The notes under the pieces are model-generated. The model searched no databases. It saw nothing but the letters and a program-made list of their open reading frames with translations, and was not told the origin of the DNA. A program made the translations under genes and the position numbers. DNA of 64,000 bases. Source: Tritrichomonas musculus. Lineage: Eukaryota > Parabasalia > Tritrichomonadida > Tritrichomonadidae. Shown piece by piece: positions 21,619-31,485 of this stretch. Location: assembly GCA_039105265.1 (NCBI GenBank), contig JAPFFF010000006.1, positions 4,154,001-4,218,000 of the forward strand. Reading direction: 5' to 3'. Positions within the stretch are counted from its first letter, which is position 1; each line of letters starts with the position of its first letter.

Positions 21619-23484
21619 TTATATGTTTACTTTCTTATTTCCATCTGATATTATCTTTGTCCACAATTTAACCTGAAACAAAGCCAAATATTCATCAATA
21701 TTATATGTCTCTTCTACAGGCATTAATTCTCGCTGTACTGCTAATGCAATGACTGTAATATTTAAATTATTTTTCGCAATAATTTCTGAAAGTTGGTATG
21801 TTGTATTATCAATTATAGTTGTCATACTATCAGAATAATTTTTTCCATCCAAACAAATGCCAATTTGGAAATTGTTATTGTTATTGTCATTATTATCATT
21901 ATTTCCTTCAGTTGACTTTTTTCTTTTTCTAAAAGTTAATTCAGTTTTAATATCGAATTCTAGTAATTGGTCATATTTTATATCATGAGAATCAAACTTT
22001 ATATCAAATTCTTCCATTTGATGTATGTAATTTTGATCTTTCCAATAATCATTTAAAATGCAATGTACGCATGGAATATTAACACAGTATAAATAATAAT
22101 AATAATAATATTGACGGCATAAACAAACTTTTTGAGAATAATTTGATTTAAGATTAGGATTTTTTGAAATTTCTTTATATGCTTTATCTTTAAACTTATT
22201 TAAGTGAGTTTTTACATTCAAATGTGCACTAGAATTGGTTCTTAACGTACGATCCATAATATATTTTATAATGTACGCAAGTCGTAGCGGTAAAGAAAGT
22301 CGAGTTGCTTTAAAAATACCGTTTAATTGTTTATGAAACGATTCTACGTGATTTGTTGTGGTTGGTATTCCATAGACACTTCGCTTGAAATATGGAGAAT
22401 ATTCTTTTTTTACTTCGACATAATTTCCGTTCACATCAACACCTAAGACTTTGCTTACTTTTTCAAATCTTGCATCATCTTTATTTTCTTGTAAATTATA
22501 TAATAACTGAAAAGTTTGGTAATATCTATTAAAATGTTTAGACCACTCAAAGCCTGAAAAAGTGAATAATATATCTGAAAATAAAAGACCGAGTAATGAA
22601 TTGGCACCGATTGACCGAATCAAATGAACTAAACAATAATAAAAATCTAAATCATAATTTTTCGCTAATTTTTGAAATGCTTTATGTTCATCACTTAAAT
22701 ATTTTTTATTTTTGAATTTAAGAAAAAGTGAATTTTCTTCAGAATTTTCATAAAATTCATCTAACTTTTTGAGAGATTCAAAAAAAATACTATATAATGA
22801 CGTTTTCTCAGAAGGTGAAATTAAAATTGCTAGTGGAATCCCAGTATTTCGGAAAATAAGATGAGGAACACAAATAGCATATGGTGCCAGAGCTCGAAAA
22901 GTGGCGTCAAGTTCAATTGTGGTTGCTTGTTCAAATTGATGAGATTTTACAATATCTAAAAAATAAGGTGAAAACCAAGAAAAAATGCCAAATTGATATT
23001 GGTTTAAATCAACCTCTTCTGTTGGATGAAATCTGAAAAGAAATCCTCCATAATTTTTCAGAATACTTTCAATTGAATCATCTGGATTCATTTGCTTGTG
23101 CTTTTGCCTTTTAATAGTTTTGCAATTAAATGGAGCTATTGTGTAAAATATTGTTGCAGTAATCGGATTTTGAATAGATCTATCTACAGACTGATTATTG
23201 TAAAAATCAGATAATTCTTGCATTCCTTTGTTTTTTATTATCTGAAAAGGACTATTCGGATTAGGATTTTTAATAATTATGTTGCTATAAACATAAACTG
23301 TTCTTTCGTTCTTTTTGAATTTCACATTATGTATTTTTTTATATTTAATTGTATTAAATAAATTAATAATTTGTATTGCAAAATAGTTACCACTAACTTG
23401 GTAATATATTTTAAATAAATTGGTTTGATGAGAGGTGAGACTGCGAAATTTTAAATGAACTTTTTTAGGAATAATAATCAACAA
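21619..23484 (-). CDS. MULE transposase (satellite MULE)
   Basis: The open frame is 621 codons. It opens at TTG; the first ATG is codon 88, and no ATG occurs upstream in frame, so the true start is unresolved (534 residues from ATG 23223). Numbered from the open frame, the DDE catalytic core is visible. D193 is in TIELDATFRALAPYA (compare lDaTf in MULEs). D265 is in LSDEHKAFQKLAKNYDLDFYY followed by C284 and H287. E381 is in TTNHVESFHKQLNGI. A SWIM-type zinc finger follows: C454, C456, C472, H474 (CLCRQ ... IPCVHC). This order, DDE then SWIM, is the MULE hallmark. A (TAA)n microsatellite codes a six-tyrosine run inside the finger. The protein would bind the TIR and cut and paste the element in the nucleus. 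No stop lies within the core, so the copy may be active if a start exists. Confidence 0.85.
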   Translation of the reverse strand: MLIIIPKKVHLKFRSLTSHQTNLFKIYYQVSGNYFAIQIINLFNTIKYKKIHNVKFKKNERTVYVYSNIIIKNPNPNSPFQIIKNKGMQELSDFYNNQSVDRSIQNPITATIFYTIAPFNCKTIKRQKHKQMNPDDSIESILKNYGGFLFRFHPTEEVDLNQYQFGIFSWFSPYFLDIVKSHQFEQATTIELDATFRALAPYAICVPHLIFRNTGIPLAILISPSEKTSLYSIFFESLKKLDEFYENSEENSLFLKFKNKKYLSDEHKAFQKLAKNYDLDFYYCLVHLIRSIGANSLLGLLFSDILFTFSGFEWSKHFNRYYQTFQLLYNLQENKDDARFEKVSKVLGVDVNGNYVEVKKEYSPYFKRSVYGIPTTTNHVESFHKQLNGIFKATRLSLPLRLAYIIKYIMDRTLRTNSSAHLNVKTHLNKFKDKAYKEISKNPNLKSNYSQKVCLCRQYYYYYYLYCVNIPCVHCILNDYWKDQNYIHQMEEFDIKFDSHDIKYDQLLEFDIKTELTFRKRKKSTEGNNDNNDNNNNNFQIGICLDGKNYSDSMTTIIDNTTYQLSEIIAKNNLNITVIALAVQRELMPVEETYNIDEYLALFQVKLWTKIISDGNKKVNI

Positions 23485-24156
23485 AATTAAAAATAAATTA
23501 AAAATATAGTATTATGGTGTTGTTACCTTTTCATATCATATACTTTTTTTCAGATTTAATCAAAAAAAATTGAAATTGTATTGATATTTCAAAATGTCAT
23601 AATTCCTATATTCGTCATTATTTTTTCTTTTCAACCATTAAATTGCATTTGTATATAGATGATCTCTATTTTTTAATAAGAAAGCTATTCAATGAATGTG
23701 TTTTTGGTCAAAATTCAAAAAAAAATTTTTCAATTTAAAGAGAAATTTTCTTCTATATTAAAGATCAAAGGGATAACTATAGTTCATCTCTTAACTTATC
23801 TGGTGCTGGCAAACATATCAAAATATTTTTAAAAAATTTTTTACAATTTTAGCTAGGGTTGAGGTTTAATATTGAATATAATTCTATATACGTTAATGAT
23901 GTAAACTTCACAAATATCTAAATAATTTCATTTGTTTTTATTTTGGTATCAACCTCACAATAAGTATTTATTTTAATATTTATCAATAATTTACCAAAAA
24001 AATCATGCTTATAATATGATGATAGTTAGTTAAATCATAAAAAATCATTATTTGATTTATAATTCTTAGTCGAAGATTTTAATATTATATTCACATCTAT
24101 ATATTAAATATTGATAATTAAATTATTTATTATTTTGCGTAAATAGAATTTTTTTA

Positions 24157-24609
24157 TTAAGATAAAATTGAAATTATAATAAGATAGAAGCTATTCAATT
24201 TTAAAAATAGATTTATAGCTAAAAATCTGAAAAAAGTATTAGTGAAATTATCATAAATAGCATTTAATTCTGGAATAAAATAATATGTATTAATATTATT
24301 AAAAAATACCAAAAATTTTCGCAGCCTCACCTCTGTTTGATGCCTTGAAATTAGCATAAAATTTGTAAATATTTGATTATCAATTCTTTTTGGGTTTTTT
24401 AATTTATGTGTTTGTGAAAACGTATATTTATTATTTTTAAATGTGCTCAAAAAATAAAGAACACTAAAATTATCAATGAGAGGTTTTCGATTATCATATG
24501 GTGGATTTGTCAAATAAATTGGATGATCGCGATGAGAAAATGTTTTTTCAGATAATACATTAGTTGCTGTTCCTAATTGCAGTGATATTTGTCCATTTTG
24601 ATCAAACAT
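24157..24609 (-). CDS. Second protein of the satellite MULE, unknown function
   Basis: The 150-residue frame starts at ATG and lies upstream of the transposase on the same strand, separated by about 670 AT-rich bases. It contains a polar N terminus (FDQNGQISLQLGTATNVLSE), a central basic stretch (THKLKNPKRIDNQIF, RHQTEVRLRKFLVFF) and a hydrophobic C terminus. I do not recognise a domain. Some Mutator elements carry a second gene (mudrB in maize), so an accessory protein is possible. It could also be an upstream exon of the transposase, which lacks an ATG, but I see no trichomonad splice signals (GTATGT-type donor, ACTAACACACAG-type branch/acceptor). Confidence 0.45.
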   Translation of the reverse strand: MFDQNGQISLQLGTATNVLSEKTFSHRDHPIYLTNPPYDNRKPLIDNFSVLYFLSTFKNNKYTFSQTHKLKNPKRIDNQIFTNFMLISRHQTEVRLRKFLVFFNNINTYYFIPELNAIYDNFTNTFFRFLAINLFLKLNSFYLIIISILS

Positions 24610-24778
24610 TATAATTGTTTGTAAAAAAGAAAAGTAAACGATAATTTTGATTGAAACTTTTTAAATAGTTTATTAATTTTTTTGTAAAAGTGTATTTAGA
24701 AATGATTAAATATGAACAATGTTAACTATATAATTATTAAAAATAATATTTAAATAATATTATTGAAAAAAAAAAAAA

Positions 24779-25993
24779 TTTACAACATTTGTGTAAAATC
24801 AGAGATTTTGAGCAATTACTATGAGATCGTTTAGTGAGGAATGTGCTGTTATTAGTTCGTGCTTTGAGTTTCCTTATTGAGGTTACCTTCTTGCTGTTTA
24901 CGTGTAAATGATATTTACAACATTTGTGTAAAATCAGAGATTTTGAGCAATTACTATGAGATCGTTTAGTGAGGAATGTGTTGTTATTAGTTCGTGCTTT
25001 GAGTTTCCTTATTGAGGTTACCTTCTTGCTGTTTACGTGTAAATGATATTTACAACATTTGTGTAAAATCAGAGATTTTGAGCAATTACTATGAGATCGT
25101 TTAGTGAGGAATGTGTTGTTATTAGTTCGTGCTTTGAGTTTCCTTATTGAGGTTACCTTCTTGCTGTTTACGTGTAAATGATATTTACAACATTTGTGTA
25201 AAATCAGAGATTTTGAGCAATTACTATGAGATCGTTTAGTGGGGAATGTGTTGTTATTAGTTCATGCTTTGAGTTTCCTTATTGAGGTTACCTTCTTGCT
25301 GTTTACGTGTAAATGATATTTACAACATTTGTGTAAAATCAGAGATTTTGAGCAATTACTATGAGATCGTTTAGTGAGGAATGTGTTGTTATTAGTTCGT
25401 GCTTTGAGTTTCCTTATTGAGGTTACCTTCTTGCTGTTTACGTGTAAATGATATTTACAACATTTGTGTAAAATCAGAGATTTTGAGCAATTACTATGAG
25501 ATCGTTTAGTGAGGAATGTGCTGTTATTAGTTCGTGCTTTGAGTTTCCTTATTGAGGTTACCTTCTTGCTGTTTACGTGTAAATGATATTTACAACATTT
25601 GTGTAAAATCAGAGATTTTGAGCAATTACTATGAGATCGTTTAGTGAGGAATGTGTTGTTATTAGTTCGTGCTTTGAGTTTCCTTATTGAGGTTACCTTC
25701 TTGCTGTTTACGTGTAAATGATATTTACAACATTTGTGTAAAATCAGAGATTTTGAGCAATTACTATGAGATCGTTTAGTGAGGAATGTGTTGTTATTAG
25801 TTCGTGCTTTGAGTTTCCTTATTGAGGTTACCTTCTTGCTGTTTACGTGTAAATGATATTTACAACATTTGTGTAAAATCAGAGATTTTGAGCAATTACT
25901 ATGAGATCGTTTAGTGAGGAATGTGTTGTTATTAGTTCGTGCTTTGAGTTTCCTTATTGAGGTTACCTTCTTGCTGTTTACGTGTAAATGATA
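24779..25993 (-). repeat. Right satellite array: 9 units of 135 bp, inverted
   Basis: These are the same 135-bp units as the left array in opposite orientation. Counting from the outside, unit 4 and unit 9 have the AGC variant. Unit 6 has the CCC variant and, privately, a CGA to TGA change that closes the repeat frame. The order AGC, plain, CCC, plain, plain in units 4-8 equals units 16-20 of the left array. Confidence 0.9.
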
Positions 25994-26324
25994 TTTTAAT
26001 ATCGCATCTGGCAATTTATAATTAAAAATGGTTCCTTATTTTGCGTCGATCACAAACAATCTGCTGGTGGAATCAGCAGCGGAATCAATCAATAATACAT
26101 TTGCTCTGATGCGATACCAATTTCAAAACAAAAGGGCGCCTTTTTTCATATAATAGATAATTCACCTTTATAACCGTTTTATTTCAATCTCTCAAAAAGT
26201 TCATCTCAACGATAGAACTTTTTCTCTCAAAAAGTGGTAAAATTTTTACCTGGTCGGATCTTTCAAAAAGTTTCTTGTTGTAAAATATTTCGTGCCGATT
26301 TTAATAGACCCCGATTCTTCTGCC
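25994..26324 (-). repeat. Outer unique part of right TIR of the satellite MULE
   Basis: This is the inverse of 18090-18420 with almost complete identity. It ends GATTCTTCTGCC before the duplication TTGATAAAC. Confidence 0.85.
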
Positions 26325-26333
26325 TTGATAAAC
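26325..26333 (+). repeat. Right target-site duplication of the satellite MULE
   Basis: TTGATAAAC, identical to 18081-18089. Confidence 0.85.
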
Positions 26334-26830
26334 GATAAGTAAATTTAAATTTAATTTATAATCCTACTTTTTTTTAATCGAATTCTGAAAAAGTAATAAA
26401 AAATGATAAATTAATTGGATTATATTTAGAAAATTTATTTATTATGTCTAAAGAAATTGAATAATTATTTTTTCAAATCAATTCTCAATTAGAGACAGAC
26501 TATTATATCTTCTCAATTACCCTTTCTCTAATTGAGGAAGCTAACAATTCAACAGAAAAGTTGAATTGATTCAAAAATTAATTGCTATTAAATTCGAAAT
26601 AATTACTCACAATTTATTTGAAAAATTGAATATAGACAAATTTTAATCGCTATGATAAAGTATGAAATCATATTTTTAAGCAAAATAATAAAGATAAAAT
26701 TAACTATCTTTAAATAATGATTTTTTCGTATTTATTTGGTGCAATTTTTTTAAGCAGTGGTGGAAACTTGGATAATGATTATCCACAAGATCGCTGTCCA
26801 TAACAAAATATTGGAGTAATAGATTCGTAA
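26334..26830. other. Short intergenic stretch
   Basis: AT-rich. Repeats of TCTCAATTA occur near 26485 and 26510. Nothing else is recognised. Confidence 0.4.
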
Positions 26831-27140
26831 TTAAATACCATATGCAAATTGAACTGCCTCAATTGTTTTCAAACAGTTCAAATCTAAATGATATTCTTTT
26901 ACTTTTTCAATAAATTTGAGCTCGTCAACTTCTCCGATGTATTGAATACCTCCACCTTTAGACATGTTTTGTTCCCAGTAATTCCCGTTCATTGTAGCAC
27001 GAATTGCTGCATATATAGCATTTTCTGAAATATTGAAATGTGCTGAAATTTCGGCCTTAGGTGTTCCCAACGATTTCATATCACAAATATCTCGTTGAAT
27101 TTTGGATAAAACTTGAGATTCAAAATTTGTCCAATGAAAT
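26831..27140 (-). pseudogene. Transposase N-terminal fragment, pogo/Tc5-like
   Basis: The ATG-started part (27079-26831) gives 82 residues. The frame is open about 20 codons further upstream (NFESQVLSKIQRDICDMKSL). LSKIQRDICDMKSLGTPKAE and ISAHFNISENAIYAAIRAT read as a helix-turn-helix. GGGIQYIGEVDELKFIEKVK followed by NCLKTIEAVQFAY resembles the second DNA-binding (CENP-B-like) helix region of pogo/Tc5 transposases. The frame then ends at a stop and no DDE domain follows. No terminal repeats were identified. The family call is tentative. Confidence 0.45.
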
Positions 27141-27619
27141 CAGCTCATTTAAAATACCAAAACTGATCAAAGGTAGGCGAATTGAATACTTTAAAAATTT
27201 TGGTATATTTTGTATATATCTCAATAAATAATGAATATATTTTTAATATTATTAATTATTTAGATATATTAATTTCTATTATAATTAAAAATTATTATAA
27301 AATTTCAAATAATGGAAAATCAGATATTTTTGTTTTTTTAGAAAACTGCATTTTCCAAAATATGGAAACATAAAATAATTACCTGTATCCTACCAAATCA
27401 TTTAAAGCTAATTAAATACTTTTATTTTTGATATTGGCTAAAAAAATTTGAAATTTTGAAGACTGACTCTATTTTAAGCAATTTTTCTCAAAATTGGCAG
27501 AAAATTTTTGGATGAAACTTCTATATTGTAATATTCATAATAATATAAAAGTATCTATATATAAATTATTAAATGGATAACGTTCAATTTTTTTTTATTC
27601 TGATTTTTTATATTCAATA
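27141..27619. other. Intergenic, no supportable gene
   Basis: AT-rich. A 63-codon frame at 27182-27373 opens at TTG and is low complexity. Confidence 0.4.
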
Positions 27620-28294
27620 GGGGGATCAACCGCCAAAAAATTGTCAAATTTTTAAAGAGAGAGGAAAAATTTGAGTTTGGCTTTAAATAAATATGGGGAT
27701 TTAAAGTGTAATAAAAATACATTTTATAAAAAATATTTTTATCTGATTTCAACTGTACATTCATAAATGGCGGACGAATGTATTTGTCATGACATGTCAT
27801 ATGAAAACTATATATATATTTTAATAAATAATGTGTTTTATTTTAATCCATATATTAAAAAATAAAGATTAATATAACCTTATTTTTTAAAAATTGTTTT
27901 TATTTAATTTCATCAATTCATTCATAAATGGCGGACAATGAAAGTTATCATGACATGTTATGCGAAAAAAAAATGAGACTTTAACTGTTATTCAAATAAC
28001 AAGTCTTTTGTCTTTTTTATTAGCTTAATACATTGTACATGATATATTTTCATGTTCTACAAATAATTTTTCCCAAAATATCCAATCTATTGAAGATTTT
28101 AACTTTTGACGATTAAAAAAGGTCAAATTTATATCTTCAAATTAAAAGTGTCCGCCATTTGTGAATGTGCAGATGAATTCCAAAATAAAATATTTCAAAT
28201 CAAAGCTTATGAAATGAAGAACAAAACTATTCATTTATTTTTTTAAAAAATTAAAATATTATTTTTCTGACATTTTTTTGGCGGTTGATCCCCC
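27620..28294. mobile_element. TA-flanked MITE with perfect outer TIR (675 bp)
   Basis: The ends read GGGGGATCAACCGCCAAAAA and its inverse, with TA on both sides. Inside, CATTCATAAATGGCGGAC-type blocks occur twice directly and once inverted (near 27759, 27931 and 28148). There is no transposase. Subterminal repeats of this kind are likely protein-binding sites. Confidence 0.7.
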
Positions 28295-28620
28295 TATTAT
28301 ATTCATTTTCTTTAAAAAGGAGCTTTTTTAAATGTAAATATTAATTATTATGACTTATTAATAATTTTTTCTAATCTACATCAATTATTATTTATATTCA
28401 AACCATTTATTTATTATATTTTAATTACCTTGGCGAGTTATTGTCAATACGAAAAAATGATATTTGAGAGGATTTCATTCAAAAATTGAATAAAAATCAT
28501 TAAAGCTTTATTTTCCTAGTGTATTTAAGATTTTGTTTAATTTATTTTATATATTTGCAACTATTATAATGAGCATTATTATTTAAAATAAAGATAAAGC
28601 CAAGTTATTAATTATTTATT
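28295..28620. other. Intergenic spacer
   Basis: AT-rich sequence between a MITE and the paired hairpins. Nothing recognised. Confidence 0.4.
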
Positions 28621-28685
28621 TTACAAATTCCACGTATCACTTTTTGAGAGCTGAGCTCTCAAAAAGTGAGGAGCGGAATTTGTAA
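28621..28685. repeat. Nested hairpin (first of a pair)
   Basis: The outer stem TTACAAATTCC pairs with GGAATTTGTAA. Within it CACTTTTTGAGAGCT pairs with AGCTCTCAAAAAGTG. The two stems are separated by small bulges. Confidence 0.75.
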
Positions 28686-28750
28686 ATCTCTGAATTGCTT
28701 TCACTTTTTGAGTTTTTCTCCCTCAAAAAGTGAACCATTCAAGAGATTTT
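28684..28750. repeat. Nested hairpin (second of a pair)
   Basis: It directly follows the first, sharing two bases. The outer stem AAATCTCTGAAT pairs imperfectly with ATTCAAGAGATTT. The inner stem TCACTTTTTGAG pairs with CTCAAAAAGTGA around a nine-base loop. The same CTTTTTGA core is used with a new outer stem. Confidence 0.75.
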
Positions 28751-28929
28751 AAAATTTGGATAAATTTATCTTGATACTAAACTTAATTAAATAAATTTCG
28801 CATATAAAATAATTCAAAATTGAATATTGCATTTAAAAATTCAATGTATAAATTTATTTATATAATAATCTCATCAATTTCTTTTAAAATTTGACGATAA
28901 AAAAAAAGACCAAAGTATTCAATTTTAAA

Positions 28930-29967
28930 ATGATTTACGAATGCTTAACAAATGACCAAAAGGCCCATTTGATTAGACTTTACGATGATTATGGACCAAA
29001 ATGGACGTGTTTATCTCGTATAACAGGTATTAAAATATCAACGATCCGAAGCTTTATTTTAAGATATAACACAGATGGAACTTTAAGTCCTAAACGAGGT
29101 GCTCCAAAAAAAATAACAGAAGAAATTGAAAATAATGTCATTGACTATTTTGAGAACTTGCCTGAAACAAGTTTAACCGTCGCAGCAAATAATTTTGGAC
29201 TTTCAAATCCTTCCATCAAAACAATTCTCAATTCTGATGGAATTAAATACTTCAAAAAGGTCCCGATACCTAATTTAGCAAACTATCATAAAATCAAACG
29301 AATGGACTTTTCAACCAAAATTTCCAATTATTCTCAAGAAAATATTCCAAACTTTATAATAACAGATGAGTCAACTGTCGAAGAAAATCTAGAAAAAAGT
29401 GGAATATGGCGCCGACGGGGTCACTTCCCTCCTGGAACGTTCTACACCAAAGAAGGTCACCCTATATCTGTGATGGTGTGGGGAGGGATAGGCCCCGGCC
29501 GCTATCGTACAAAATTGTTACGAGTTCATGGGAAGATGAATTCAATAAAGTATGTAGACCTCTTATTATCAAATGATGTTTTTATAGATATAGAAAAAAA
29601 TTTTGGAAAAAATTACATCTTCCAACAGGATAATGCGCCCCCGCATAAATCAAGATATACAATGGGCGTCTTCTCTGATATAGTTCCTGAAGTTCTTGAT
29701 TGGCCTGCAAAATCGCCGGACTTAAGTCCAATAGAACAACTTTGGCACTTTTTGAAGGGAAAATTGGCCGGTGTTAAATTCAAAGATCAAGATGAACTTT
29801 TTGATAGATTAGTTAAAGAATGGAATGATATTCCAACTTCAGTAATAAATAATATTTATTCTTCATTTCAAGCCAGATGCATTGTATGCATGAACCACAA
29901 TGGAGAATGTTTAAACGGCTTGTGGAAAGAAGTTAAAAAAATTCATGATTCTTATCGATTATTATAA
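28930..29967 (+). CDS. Tc1/mariner-superfamily transposase, DD34E
   Basis: The first ATG of the frame is at 28930 (345 residues); an upstream TTG is not needed. Residues about 8-60 form a helix-turn-helix (QKAHLIRLYDDYG, then LSRITGIKISTIRSFILRYN) followed by the GRPR-like basic hook (LSPKRGAPKK). A second helix-turn-helix lies near residues 75-105. The catalytic triad is D146 (NFIITDESTVEEN), D234 (YIFQQDNAPPHKS) and E269 (SPDLSPIEQLWHFLKG), with 34 residues between the last two, the DD34E spacing of the Tc1 clade. VMVWGGIGPG is another family signature. The enzyme binds the element's TIRs and moves it by cut and paste at TA. The gene is intact and inside matching TIRs, so activity is plausible. 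It is the only apparently autonomous Tc1 element in this window. Confidence 0.92.
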   Translation: MIYECLTNDQKAHLIRLYDDYGPKWTCLSRITGIKISTIRSFILRYNTDGTLSPKRGAPKKITEEIENNVIDYFENLPETSLTVAANNFGLSNPSIKTILNSDGIKYFKKVPIPNLANYHKIKRMDFSTKISNYSQENIPNFIITDESTVEENLEKSGIWRRRGHFPPGTFYTKEGHPISVMVWGGIGPGRYRTKLLRVHGKMNSIKYVDLLLSNDVFIDIEKNFGKNYIFQQDNAPPHKSRYTMGVFSDIVPEVLDWPAKSPDLSPIEQLWHFLKGKLAGVKFKDQDELFDRLVKEWNDIPTSVINNIYSSFQARCIVCMNHNGECLNGLWKEVKKIHDSYRLL

Positions 29968-30015
29968 ATAAATTTTTTTTTAAACTTTTTGAGAGATATA
30001 GTAACTTTTTAAAAA

Positions 30016-30097
30016 ATAAAGTTCGCATATAAAATTTCAGTTTCTTTGAAATTAATTGAATTTTTATTAAGTTTATTTTTTATATGCGAACTTTATT
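30016..30097. repeat. 82-bp inverted-repeat unit at the right end of the Tc1 element
   Basis: Two copies of the Tc1 TIR, AATAAAGTTCGCATATAAAA and its inverse, face each other across about 42 bases. The element therefore has three TIR copies. It may be a MITE-like derivative fused to the right end or a subterminal binding site. Confidence 0.65.
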
Positions 30098-30099
30098 TA

Positions 30100-30664
30100 A
30101 CGGAGTTTATTGAAAGCATTCAATTCATTCAAATATGAAAAACAATATTTATGCAATTCTAAAAGAACCTATAAAAATATAAAAGATATTTATATAGTAT
30201 ATGCTTTATCTGATATTAATTTGACTTGTTTTCGATTTTAAAATTTAAATATTTCATGCAAAATATATGTAAAGGTATGGAAACTCTTTTTCAATTCAAT
30301 TTTATTTTAGGAAAAAAAGCTTGAATATTAATCATTTTTTATTAAGAATAAATTCATCGTCATGTATATAATATTTGTAGCATAAATATAAAATCAAAAA
30401 AAAAATTTTAATTTTATTACCGAAAAACAAGAATACATTGTTTTATCATATTACTAACATATTTAAAAATAGCATGAAAGTGCTTAATTCAAATCTCATA
30501 AAATGCATAATGAGGAAAAAATGTTTTTTTAAGAAAAAATCAATTTAAAGATGAACGAGTCGACAAAAGTTTTTAGTTTTTTTATATGTTCTTCATTTTT
30601 TTTGATTTATTAGAAAATAAAATAAAAAAGGCCATGTTTTTCGAGTGGATTTGGAGATCTTATA
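30100..30664. other. AT-rich intergenic, nothing recognised
   Basis: No coding or repeat structure was recognised between the Tc1 element and the next TA-flanked element. Confidence 0.4.
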
Positions 30665-31371
30665 GTCGTCCAAAAAAAGATTGATAGGAAAATTGAGAGA
30701 AAATAACGAACTACATACCAAAAATTGAGAATTTTTTCTCAATTAGATCATTCAATAATAATTGAGAGAATTTTCCAATTCTCAGAATTTTCTTTTCCCA
30801 TTCAATAAAATTGCATTTTTGAGACAAAAATATCGGCATTGAAACTGATGTTCTTCCAAAAAATATCAACCGTAGATACAATTTAAGACGAGGAATATAA
30901 ACTCAAACGACATAAAAACGACCAGAGAGTGTCAATTGCATGAAAGCAGCTACCAAATAGATTCAAGGAAAAATATCGTTCAAAAATCAACAAAAAATAC
31001 CTCAGAAACTTAGGATTCATACCAAGTATTATGTAAGTGTAGTGGTGAATTACTTTTTTGGAAAATCCGAGCTAAACATACAAACTGAATTTCTTAATTT
31101 TTCAATATAAATGGTTAAAATGAAGCAAACAACTGCACAAGGAAGAAATGTGCTTTAAAACTTGGATCTGGAAGGAAAAGGTTGCATAATTCACAGGAGA
31201 AATTAGTTTAGATTTTAATAAAAAAACCACTTTTTGAATTGCCAAAAAAAGATTGATTTAAACCGTATTTTTTTCTGAGAATGTAAAATATTTTTCAAAA
31301 ACAAAAAATTTGAAATTGAATAGTGAGATCAGGTATTGAATATAATTCCTATCAATCTTTTTTTGGAACAC
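30665..31371. mobile_element. TA-flanked MITE (707 bp)
   Basis: TIRs of about 22 bases share TCCAAAAAAAGATTGATAGG; the outermost bases are GTCGTCC and GTGTTCC. TA flanks both sides. A third copy of CCAAAAAAAGATTGAT lies at about 31243. No coding sequence. Confidence 0.65.
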
Positions 31372-31485
31372 TATATATGATGTTATCAATTTTTTGTATA
31401 GTTCATATCATTGATGATATGAAATTTATAATTGACCAATAAAGATGAAAATTTTTTGAACAAAAAGGTTAATTTATTTTTTTAA

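Larger units (their letters stand above)
18090..26324. mobile_element. Mutator-like element with inverted satellite arrays in its TIRs (8.2 kb)
   Basis: The element is bounded by a perfect 9-bp duplication (TTGATAAAC). The outer TIR is about 330 bases and nearly identical on both sides except for the first few bases (GGCATAGGAATCGGGGTC against GGCAGAAGAATCGGGGTC). Each TIR continues into an array of one 135-bp unit: 23 units on the left (18421-21525, plus a partial) and 9 on the right in opposite orientation (24779-25993). The 3.2-kb centre encodes a MULE transposase and a second small protein, both on the minus strand. TIRs made of tandem repeats are known from Drosophila Foldback and Galileo elements; I know of no such trichomonad case. 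Perfect duplication and near-identical TIRs point to a recent insertion. The outer TIR carries three CTTTTTGA motifs. Confidence 0.9.
28790..30097 (+). mobile_element. Tc1-like transposon, complete looking (1.3 kb)
   Basis: The left end AATAAATTTCGCATATAAAA and the right end, read inward, AATAAAGTTCGCATATAAAA are inverted repeats flanked by TA. They enclose a single intact transposase gene. The right side has an extra copy of the TIR in direct orientation with the left one at about 30016, so the last 82 bases look like a small self-contained inverted-repeat unit. This may be the active source for related short elements. Confidence 0.85.

Noticed and set aside
24779-25993. The 135-bp arrays as CRISPR
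   Set aside because: There are no unique spacers. Units are contiguous and nearly identical over their full length, in a eukaryotic transposon TIR.
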